Positions 22,060 to 29,809 of a stretch of 40,176 bases of DNA are shown here, piece after piece. This DNA is from Thermoprotei archaeon (lineage in GTDB: Archaea; Thermoproteota; Thermoprotei; Thermofilales; B69-G16), in assembly GCA_003649235.1 (NCBI GenBank), contig QMRG01000004.1, positions 1 through 40,176 on the forward strand, read 5' to 3'. Numbering within the stretch: position 1 is the stretch's first letter; each line of letters opens with the position of its first letter. The position numbers and the translations under genes are program-made. The notes below the pieces were generated by a model. It did not search any database and was not told the origin of the DNA. It was given only the letters and a program-made list of their open reading frames with translations.

Positions 22060-22377
22060 ATGGCATCTAAATGTACTCCTATTTGTCCTTTTAGAGCTTT
22101 CATTTGCACCAAAAGGGCATTAAGCATACGTAAACACGGTATCGACCTAATAGCCTTTTGCTCATGGACAGGAGACGAATGTATAGGGTATAAATGCCAG
22201 TTCGCATTTTGTTCCAAACATGCATTGCTACCTGATGGAACTTGCAGATTAACTATTAAAACCAAGCGAGCTAGACGTCCATCTATAGAAGAAGAAGCCT
22301 TGAAAATGGAACACGAGCTTAAAACATTGAGAGGTAAGCTGAAAAAATTGGGCGTAGATATTGAAAAATTAGAGTAG
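22060..22377 (+). CDS. cysteine-rich hypothetical protein, possible metal-binding domain
   Basis: MASKCTPICPFRAFICTK...AFCSWTGDECIGYKCQFAFCSKHALLPDGTC, plus C-terminal charged helix. Confidence 0.65.
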   Translation: MASKCTPICPFRAFICTKRALSIRKHGIDLIAFCSWTGDECIGYKCQFAFCSKHALLPDGTCRLTIKTKRARRPSIEEEALKMEHELKTLRGKLKKLGVDIEKLE

Positions 22378-22380
22378 TAA

Positions 22381-23550
22381 CTAAGACAATAATGCTTTAG
22401 CGACTTTCACGCTTAAAATAGGATGTTTTAAAAGCTTAAAAGCAACTCTTTTGATATTTTCCCCATTGGCCAGGTCTAATACATCCCTAGAATCCAGTAC
22501 CTCGGCTAGTAAATTCAGATCCTCATCGCTTAATCCTTCGATAACTTTTAAAGCTTTTAAACTATCTCTTATCCTCTTGCCCCAATATTCATTATACATT
22601 AACGGATATTTTTGTAGGAATTGACGAGAAAAGTCTTCTTTATCAAAGGCTTCAACGACAACTTCACCAGCTATTTTGCCACCAGCGATCGAGGTATGTA
22701 TTCCTCCACCAGTCAGAGGGATAACCTGCCCAGCGGCCTCGCCTATTAATAATAAGTAATTATCGACAATTCTTTTTAATTGACCGCTTATAGTAACCGC
22801 TGCGCCTTTAAATTCGACGATTTGAGATTTGGAGAACATTTCTGGATGGTCTCTAACGAATTTATTCAGATATTCCCTAGCTGCCGCTTTCTGCACTCCT
22901 ATGCCTACATTAGCTATATTCTCGCTCTTAGGAAATACCCATGCATAACCCAGCGGCGCCACTTTTGAACCTAAGTAGAATTCAGTGGCATCAGAGTCAT
23001 GAAGCTTCACATTAACCATTACATATTGAAGCGAAGGAATAACTTTCCTTTCTCCCCTTCTCTCCAAACCTGTTTGCTTAGCGACCAACGACAAGTAACC
23101 ATCAGCACCTACTAATACTCGCGTTTTAATAGATCGTTTATCTGTATAAACCAGGTATCCATCGTATTTTGGCTCTACCTTTCTTACCTTTTCTCCTATC
23201 TGTATCTCGGCTCCTGCTTCTACAGCATAGTTAGCCATGACTTGCAGAAAGGATTTTTTATCTACTATGTAGCCTAGAGTCTTTCCTTCACCTGCTATTT
23301 CTTTTGCTGTGCCGTTGGGAGCATAAATTATGGCTTTTTTAATCTTATGGTATACGAAGAAGGACTCTGTGTATCTGGGCAGTTGAGCCGTCTCTAAAAC
23401 TCTAGAGCTTATTCCTTCTCCGCAAGGTTTAACTGCTAAAGTTTTCTCTTTTTCAAATATAACAACTCGAATACCACGACTAGCTACACTTCTTGCAAAC
23501 ATTAATGCTGCAGGACCAGCTCCTACTACAACAACATCTATATTCTGCAT
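22381..23550 (-). CDS. geranylgeranyl reductase family flavoprotein
   Basis: DVVVVGAGPAALMFARSVASRGIRVVIFEKE, KPCGEGISS, GEAAGQVIPLTGGGIHTSI. Confidence 0.92.
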   Translation of the reverse strand: MQNIDVVVVGAGPAALMFARSVASRGIRVVIFEKEKTLAVKPCGEGISSRVLETAQLPRYTESFFVYHKIKKAIIYAPNGTAKEIAGEGKTLGYIVDKKSFLQVMANYAVEAGAEIQIGEKVRKVEPKYDGYLVYTDKRSIKTRVLVGADGYLSLVAKQTGLERRGERKVIPSLQYVMVNVKLHDSDATEFYLGSKVAPLGYAWVFPKSENIANVGIGVQKAAAREYLNKFVRDHPEMFSKSQIVEFKGAAVTISGQLKRIVDNYLLLIGEAAGQVIPLTGGGIHTSIAGGKIAGEVVVEAFDKEDFSRQFLQKYPLMYNEYWGKRIRDSLKALKVIEGLSDEDLNLLAEVLDSRDVLDLANGENIKRVAFKLLKHPILSVKVAKALLS

Positions 23551-23589
23551 AGCCTACACCTTGTGGGTATTATAAGCCGTATAGGTTTC

Positions 23590-24507
23590 TTATAATATTT
23601 CTTTCACGAGTTCAGATATACGTGTGGTCACTAAGGCCCCTTTATCTGTAACAATTACTGTATCTTCAAACTGAGAAACTAATCCTCTTTTCTTCTCTAC
23701 GAGAACGGGATACATCATTATAATCTTCTTCTTCAGCAAAATGGAGAGCATATTTTTGGCTTTTTCCTCGCCTATAGATTTGGCAATCCAGCGTTCGGAG
23801 AACGGGAGCTTTCTAAAACGTCTCCACATATCTCTTAGGAGAGTATCCAGTTGTTTATCGCCAGTTCTTCTAGTCGAAATTATTCTGTATATATACCCTT
23901 TATTGAGCTCAACTACATATCCGGCTCCATCAGTAGCAAAGGGCTCTATGGCGTAGACCTCATCTTTTTCGATCTTGCTACTAAACATTGTCCGGGCATT
24001 CGGTATAGATTTACCAGCGTGGAGATTAAAGCGGGAAATTTTATGACCGGTAAGGTTTCTAACAGGTTTAAAGCCATAAGAGAGAATTACTTCTTCTATC
24101 ACCGCACCAATGGAACCTGTTTTCACACCAACCATTAATGTTTTCTCGGCTTTTACCAACGCTTCAAAGGAGGCTTTTAAAAGTTCTTCATATTCTGAAG
24201 ATAAAGATATTGAAACCGCTGCATCCGCTATATAGCCATCTTTATGGACGCCAACATCGACCTTAACTATAGACCCGGGCGGTATTACTGTAGAGTCGTT
24301 TATCCCTGGGGAATAGTGAGCCGCTACATAATTTATGGATATGTTGACAGGAAAAGCTGGCGATGCATAATTCCTTATATAATCTTCAAGTTTTTCCGCC
24401 AGCTCTAGTACCGGCATGCCTTCGTGCACTAAATCTACAGCTCTGGCTAAAGTCTTCCTGGCTATCTTGCCGACCCATAACCATTTTCTTCTTTCTTTTT
24501 CGTTCAC
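23590..24507 (-). CDS. map: methionine aminopeptidase (type II)
   Basis: AFPVNISINYVAAHYSPG, VKVDVGVHKDGYIADAAVS, GHKISRFNLHAGKSIPN, YAIEPFATDG. Confidence 0.96.
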   Translation of the reverse strand: MNEKERRKWLWVGKIARKTLARAVDLVHEGMPVLELAEKLEDYIRNYASPAFPVNISINYVAAHYSPGINDSTVIPPGSIVKVDVGVHKDGYIADAAVSISLSSEYEELLKASFEALVKAEKTLMVGVKTGSIGAVIEEVILSYGFKPVRNLTGHKISRFNLHAGKSIPNARTMFSSKIEKDEVYAIEPFATDGAGYVVELNKGYIYRIISTRRTGDKQLDTLLRDMWRRFRKLPFSERWIAKSIGEEKAKNMLSILLKKKIIMMYPVLVEKKRGLVSQFEDTVIVTDKGALVTTRISELVKEIL

Positions 24508-24552
24508 GTTTTCAACCTATACTTAAATACCTGTTTTGAATTACACGGTAAC

Positions 24553-25158
24553 ATGCAAGAAATCATTGATAAAATTATTGAATACCTAAAGGAGAAGGAT
24601 GGAGTACGAGAGGAGCTAATAAAAGCTTCACGTGAGATAATAAGAAAATGCAGAGATATCGTGAACAAGATTCATAGGAGAAAACTAAAAAATCTAGACG
24701 ATGACTTTTCTGAACTCAGATTGCTTGTGGAAGAACTTCGTGTAAAGTGCAAGTCTTTCCCAGACATGTACCATAGCGGCATTGTTCAGGAAGCTCTCAT
24801 GGAATATTACGAGGCTTGGTTACTGTATGAGTACGTTAAAACTGGGACTCTGGAGACTGTAACGGATCTGCCTAGAGAGGACTATGTGGCTTTTTTGCTC
24901 GGCTTAGCTGATGTAGCTGGAGAGTTTAGGAGAGAGCTGGTCCAGTTTCTGCTGGAGGATGATATCGAGAAAGCTGAGAAGTTTTACACTTGTATAGAGG
25001 AGATATATAGCGAGTTGTCTCGTTTCTCCTTCCCAGACGCTTTAACGCCGGGCTTGCGGAGAAAAGTCGATAGGATTAGATATATCTTGGAGTCGTCGCA
25101 GAATGATATACTCTATGCTAAAAAAACACGCGAACTTTTAAAGGTGCTAGACAAGTGA
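24553..25158 (+). CDS. translin-family protein
   Basis: Helical protein with VQEALMEYYEAWLLYEYV ... DYVAFLLGLADVAGEFRRELVQFLLE ... FPDALTPGLRRKVDRIRYILE. Confidence 0.85.
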   Translation: MQEIIDKIIEYLKEKDGVREELIKASREIIRKCRDIVNKIHRRKLKNLDDDFSELRLLVEELRVKCKSFPDMYHSGIVQEALMEYYEAWLLYEYVKTGTLETVTDLPREDYVAFLLGLADVAGEFRRELVQFLLEDDIEKAEKFYTCIEEIYSELSRFSFPDALTPGLRRKVDRIRYILESSQNDILYAKKTRELLKVLDK

Positions 25159-25829
25159 TATACTCGATGAAGGTTGCCAGTAATTTTTCTATAGAAAAAG
25201 CTAGATATGCTCAGAGAAGAATTTCTGAGCATATAATTAAACACGATGTCCTCCCCGAAAGAATAGAAAAAATAGCTGGAGTAGATGTGGCGTATAGAGA
25301 GGAGATCAGTGTAGGCTCGGCAGTAATCGTTAAAATGCCAGAGTTTAAAATCATCGATAGTGCAGCAGTGGTCGTAAATACTCGCTTCCCATATATTCCG
25401 ACGCTGCTAGCTTTTAGAGAAGTTTACCCAGCTTATGCGGCGTTGAAAAAATTAAGAACCAGCTTTGACGTTCTCATGATTGATGGAAATGGGCTTTTAC
25501 ACCCCTACAGAGCCGGTTTCGCCTGTCACTTAGGCTTGGTCATTGATAAACCCTCGATAGGAATTGCTAAGAAGTTGTTATGTGGACGCGTAGGAGAGTG
25601 GAGGGGGAAATGGGCGCCGATATTAGACAACAGCGAGGTTATAGGAGCCGCCGTTAAAACTTGTCAAAGAGCAAAACCAATATACGTTAGCATCGGCCAT
25701 AAAATATCTCTAAGAACGGCAGTACGCATAGTGCTATGGTCGACTAAAAAAGGCGTTAAACTACCAGAACCTATACGTCAAGCACATGTATATGCTACTC
25801 AAAAAATTAAGACATTAAAACAGGTCTAG
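25155..25829 (+). CDS. nfi: endonuclease V
   Basis: IAGVDVAYREE, FREVYPAYAALKKL, LMIDGNGLLHPYRAGFACHLGLVIDKPSIGIAKKLL. Confidence 0.95.
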   Translation: MIYSMKVASNFSIEKARYAQRRISEHIIKHDVLPERIEKIAGVDVAYREEISVGSAVIVKMPEFKIIDSAAVVVNTRFPYIPTLLAFREVYPAYAALKKLRTSFDVLMIDGNGLLHPYRAGFACHLGLVIDKPSIGIAKKLLCGRVGEWRGKWAPILDNSEVIGAAVKTCQRAKPIYVSIGHKISLRTAVRIVLWSTKKGVKLPEPIRQAHVYATQKIKTLKQV

Positions 25830-26501
25830 TATTCTTTCAATTATCTGAGAAGAAGATGTTAGAGGGAAGTTTTTAACTCTACTAGCTATTTTCACTACTT
25901 CAATTCCATACTTATCAGCTTCTTCTTTCACAATACTAGCTATATTTTCCTGGTCTGGCCCGAGAACTATGATATCTGGCCTGTGTTTTTCAATTACTTT
26001 CTTCACGCTAAATTCTTTCTCACCAAGATATGCCTCGTCAACATACCTAATGCTCTTTACCATAGCTAATCTCTGTTTCTCAGGAATTACGGGAGGTCTA
26101 CCTTTCATCTTTTTAACGTTTTCGTCACGCGCGACTATCACTATAAGCCTACCTTTCTCCCTAGCTTTTTTCAAGAGAAATATGTGTCCAGGGTGAAGTA
26201 TATCAAAAACTCCTCCAACTAGCACTCTTTTCTCCTTAGAAGCTTCCCGGGGCCATTCAAAATCCAAAATGTCCAGAAATCGGAGAGCGTCTAGTAATCC
26301 TTCGCTGTATGCTATACACGCTAAACTGGTAAAAACATCGTTGCGTTCTTCTAGATAGTATCGTGCATCTTGACAGTACTTATCGGCTAAATCCACGATA
26401 TAGCCTATCCTCCTATTTTCCTTTTTTATTTTAGAGTATATTTTAGAAAGGACTATTCTTACATTTCGAATATATTTCCTTACTTTATCTTTTTCATCCA
26501 T
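25815..26501 (-). CDS. DUF357-cytidylyltransferase fusion (FAD synthase-like nucleotidyltransferase)
   Basis: N-terminal helical DUF357-like region; VLVGGVFDILHPGHIFLLKKAREKGRLIVIVARDENV. Confidence 0.88.
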   Translation of the reverse strand: MDEKDKVRKYIRNVRIVLSKIYSKIKKENRRIGYIVDLADKYCQDARYYLEERNDVFTSLACIAYSEGLLDALRFLDILDFEWPREASKEKRVLVGGVFDILHPGHIFLLKKAREKGRLIVIVARDENVKKMKGRPPVIPEKQRLAMVKSIRYVDEAYLGEKEFSVKKVIEKHRPDIIVLGPDQENIASIVKEEADKYGIEVVKIASRVKNFPLTSSSQIIERILDLF

Positions 26502-27289
26502 TTTTCAATCATCTCCTTATTCGCATTACATAAAAGTAACAAAGCCTCAGCTTCCATTGGATGTAGAAGACCGGGAATAATTAAACTATGTGGAGGAGGA
26601 CCGAAATCGTGCTTTTTCAAATCTTCTAACGTTCCAGCTTTTAATATTAAGTCGGGACTGCCTATTCTGGCCATCCCGATACCCAGTGTTTCAGAGGAGA
26701 TAATGCCATCGCCTACTTTTTCTTCTAGAAGGAAGAGAACGTCGACAGCGTCCGCTATAGTCATTTTCCGATCCTCTCTTAAATCGAGGAGGAAGAACGT
26801 ATGTAGTTTACGATTAAAATTATCCTTTAAAACTTCGTAAGAGGAAATTGGATAAAATCCTATTTCTGGGTCAGGATAGACAAGGGTTACTATTTTACCA
26901 AATTTATATACTTGAAGTCCAGTAGCGCTTATCGCGCTTGAAATCACCGAGGGGGCATGAACAACCTCTGTCTTAATGCCGTGTTTTTCGGCTTCCAATC
27001 TTATAGATATATGCGTAGTAGCGATAAAAGGATCTCCTGGAACCAAAAGAGCAACATTTTTCTCTCTTGCTTCTTCGAGTATATTGATCAATTTCCTACC
27101 TTCTAAAATACTCCGATCCACAGGCACTACCTTTTTCCCTATTAAGCTTTCTAAAACTTCTATAGAGAAACCGGGAACTATACTCGTATAGGTATCTAGG
27201 TATACTTTATCCGCGTGTCTTAAGACTTCTAGTCCACGTAAAGTTAAATCTGCGCAATTATAAAGCCCTAATCCCACGAAAACGAGCAT
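26480..27289 (-). CDS. dphB: diphthine synthase
   Basis: MLVFVGLGLYNCADLTLRGLEVLRHADKVYLDTYTS, LLVPGDPFIATTH, HAPSVISSAISATGLQVYKFGK. Confidence 0.96.
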   Translation of the reverse strand: MLVFVGLGLYNCADLTLRGLEVLRHADKVYLDTYTSIVPGFSIEVLESLIGKKVVPVDRSILEGRKLINILEEAREKNVALLVPGDPFIATTHISIRLEAEKHGIKTEVVHAPSVISSAISATGLQVYKFGKIVTLVYPDPEIGFYPISSYEVLKDNFNRKLHTFFLLDLREDRKMTIADAVDVLFLLEEKVGDGIISSETLGIGMARIGSPDLILKAGTLEDLKKHDFGPPPHSLIIPGLLHPMEAEALLLLCNANKEMIEKWMKKIK

Positions 27290-27604
27290 AAAATCACCAG
27301 CAAAACTTTGAAGCTAGAAGTACTTCGCCAATGAATTTTGAGAGTTATCCAGGACACATAAAAGTGTTGATATGCTTCGCTAATAAGTTTTATACTAACG
27401 ATCTTTGATAAGGTTTTGATAGAAGAGTGAAAATTTAACTACATAACATTATGAGTAACGGCGTTAATAGCTTGGAATCAATTGGAGAATTTTAATATTT
27501 ATACTCACTCTTATAAATAAAAATAAATAAATCTGAATTTATAGCACAAATTCTATTAAGAAGATGCAGCAGCAAGTTTTTAACTACTAGAAAAAAATAC
27601 TATT

Positions 27605-27739
27605 GTGCCGTATGTAGTTAAAAGAATATACGGCAGGCTTTACGTCTACTGTCAATTCAAGACAGGTAAAAAATATTAGCGTCTACATCGAGCCATTCGA
27701 AAAATTGTAGAATTCTATCTTAATATAAAGATATTTTAA
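27605..27739 (+). pseudogene. frameshifted small ORF
   Basis: Reads VPYVVKRIYGRLYVYCQFKTGK | frame shift at A-run | ISVYIEPFEK | second compensating shift at A-run | IVEFYLNIKIF*; resembles a small ORF type recalled from crenarchaeal genomes (recognition by eye only). Confidence 0.5.
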
Positions 27740-27753
27740 TAACAGAGAATAGA

Positions 27754-27838
27754 TGCGGGGGCCGGGATTCGAACCCGGGCAGGCCTTCGCCAACGGATCT
27801 TGAGTCCGCCCCCTTTGACCAGACTCGGGCACCCCCGC
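27754..27838 (-). tRNA. tRNA-Leu (CAA)
   Basis: GCGGGGG/CCCCCGC acceptor, CGGA-CTCAAGA-TCCG anticodon arm, long variable arm, A73. Confidence 0.95.
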
Positions 27839-27885
27839 TCAATTAGGAGATATAATCCCAGAATTTTATAGTTTTCTCTAAGGTT

Positions 27886-28458
27886 TTAAAACGGGTATTT
27901 CTCCCATAATTCAAGACGTCTACGTTTTAATTCATGCCTCTGTCTTCTAAGGAAATCGTATACAGTTTTATGTTGCCTCCCGCTTATCAGCATTTCAACC
28001 GCCTCTCTGGCGATCCTTACCTGTTCGTAATCTCCTATAATCCCTACATGTTTCTCTCCTATGACCAGTTTCGCCCCGCTTAATTCCTCGATCATCCGTC
28101 TGGCTTTTCCCTCTTCTCCAATGATTCTTCCTTTAATTCTCTTTAAATCTGCTTTATTACGGGCTACTTCTCCCAAGTCTATATATTCGAGAATGACCAT
28201 TTCGTCTAATAGAGAAAATGCAGTTTTAGAATTAAAGCCTAGAGCTATAGCCTGTAGGATATTCTTGGCCTTCATCATATCAGCTATCGTTGTCTTTTCG
28301 TTCCGCGGCATTATTACCACTTCATTATTCGCGGAATCTATCCAAAGCTTCACATTGCATAAGTCTTCTATCTTTCTGCGAGTGGCTCCCGACTTTCCTA
28401 TTATAACGCCGAGTCTCTCTTTAGGTACTGGAACTATAAGTCTTCCTTTGACGCCCAT
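27886..28458 (-). CDS. KH-domain rRNA-processing protein (Dim2/Pno1-like)
   Basis: VPVPKERLGVIIGKSGATRRKIEDLCNVKLWID ... RIKGRIIGEEGKARRMIEELSGAKLVIGEKHVGIIGD; next to rio1 and aIF1A. Confidence 0.94.
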   Translation of the reverse strand: MGVKGRLIVPVPKERLGVIIGKSGATRRKIEDLCNVKLWIDSANNEVVIMPRNEKTTIADMMKAKNILQAIALGFNSKTAFSLLDEMVILEYIDLGEVARNKADLKRIKGRIIGEEGKARRMIEELSGAKLVIGEKHVGIIGDYEQVRIAREAVEMLISGRQHKTVYDFLRRQRHELKRRRLELWEKYPF

Positions 28459-28506
28459 GCTGTCACCACAATTCACTTTATAAGTAATCCCGCCGATATA
28501 TATAAT

Positions 28507-29301
28507 ATGAGGGAGGAGTTCGAAGAGGAAATAGAAAGACTAGAATACGAGAGGATAGTCAAGTCGAAGCTAGTTAAGATAAAAGATAGCGAGCTTTTCG
28601 AAACAGTAGAGGAGGTTTTCGACGCTAAAACACTTATGGCGTTATATAACTTAATGAATAAAGGAGTTATCAAAAAGATGTACGGCGTGGTCGCTGCTGG
28701 GAAAGAAGCACGTGTATACTGGGCCGAATCTCCGGATGGAAAAGACTTAGCCGTGAAGATCTTCCTCGTTTCAACTGCCGAATTTAGAAGAGGAATTATG
28801 AAGTACATAGATGGAGACCCTAGGTTTAGGAATATTAAAAAAGATCGGAGACATATAATAAGGATTTGGTGTTCTAAAGAGTTTAGAAATCTTAGACTAG
28901 CCTATAGCCATGGAGTTAGAGTTCCCAAGCCGATAGATAGAGAGGAAAACGTGCTTGTAATGGAGTTTATTAACATGCCCGGGCATAGAGGAGTGCCAGC
29001 GCCGCTAATTAAGAATTATCCTCCAGAAGATCCAAATGAGGCATTTGAAGTAATAAAAGGTTACATTGTGAAGCTATATAGAGAAGCTAGATTGGTTCAC
29101 GCAGATCTTTCCGAATATAACATTATGCATAGAGATGGAGAATACATAATAATAGATTGGGGTTCAGCTGTTCATGCAGAGCATCCGAATGCTAAGGAAT
29201 TCTTATTTAGAGATATAAAAACCATTTTTGGATATTTCAAAAGGTTAGGAGTAGAAGTTTCCAATCCTAAAGAGTTTTTTGAAAGTCTTGTTGAATATTA
29301 G
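28507..29301 (+). CDS. RIO1 serine protein kinase
   Basis: VVAAGKEARVYWAESPDGKDLAVKIF, LVHADLSEYNIMHRDGEYIIIDWGSAV. Confidence 0.96.
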   Translation: MREEFEEEIERLEYERIVKSKLVKIKDSELFETVEEVFDAKTLMALYNLMNKGVIKKMYGVVAAGKEARVYWAESPDGKDLAVKIFLVSTAEFRRGIMKYIDGDPRFRNIKKDRRHIIRIWCSKEFRNLRLAYSHGVRVPKPIDREENVLVMEFINMPGHRGVPAPLIKNYPPEDPNEAFEVIKGYIVKLYREARLVHADLSEYNIMHRDGEYIIIDWGSAVHAEHPNAKEFLFRDIKTIFGYFKRLGVEVSNPKEFFESLVEY

Positions 29302-29314
29302 TTTAAGAACACAA

Positions 29315-29725
29315 TCATTCAAGCAGTTCTTCTAGCTCTTTTAACTGTCCAGCTCTTGTAAGTCTTTGAATTTCAGTATTTGTATATCTATATACGATAT
29401 CTCCTCTTTTATCTCTCTGAAAATCCCAGGGGGCTACTAGAACAATATCTCCTACTCGCATCCATACTCTCTTACGCATTTTACCAGGTATTCTACACAA
29501 TCGCGTGTATCCATCTGCGCATCTAACTCGTGCTCGATCATATCCAAGTAACTGTTCTATAACGCCTAAGACTATCTCTCCGCCTGGAAGAGGAATTTCC
29601 TTTTCTTCCTCTTCTCTCCGTCTCTTTTTCTTCTTCTTCCTCCTTCTGGGCACATTCTCACGTTTTCTCCTTATTATTATGTCTGCTAATGTCTCGCCCC
29701 TTATATGTTCATCGCTTGCTGACAT
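29315..29725 (-). CDS. translation initiation factor aIF1A
   Basis: GEIVLGVIEQLLGYDRARVRCADGYTRLCRIPGKMRKRVWMRVGDIVLVAPWDFQRDKRGDIVYRYT. Confidence 0.96.
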   Translation of the reverse strand: MSASDEHIRGETLADIIIRRKRENVPRRRKKKKKRRREEEEKEIPLPGGEIVLGVIEQLLGYDRARVRCADGYTRLCRIPGKMRKRVWMRVGDIVLVAPWDFQRDKRGDIVYRYTNTEIQRLTRAGQLKELEELLE

Positions 29726-29809
29726 TGGCTAATAGTATTATTTGTTTCAAAAAATGAAAGCACTAAATTTTTAAGTATGTAGTCTTTCTTGACAGCGAAG
29801 GTGGTGTAA

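Noticed and set aside
22017-22265. 82-aa minus-strand ORF
   Set aside because: Antisense to the Cys-rich ORF, which has better coding character and a plausible start.
28473-28808. 111-aa minus-strand ORF
   Set aside because: Antisense to the RIO1 kinase gene; typical Ser/Ile-rich shadow.
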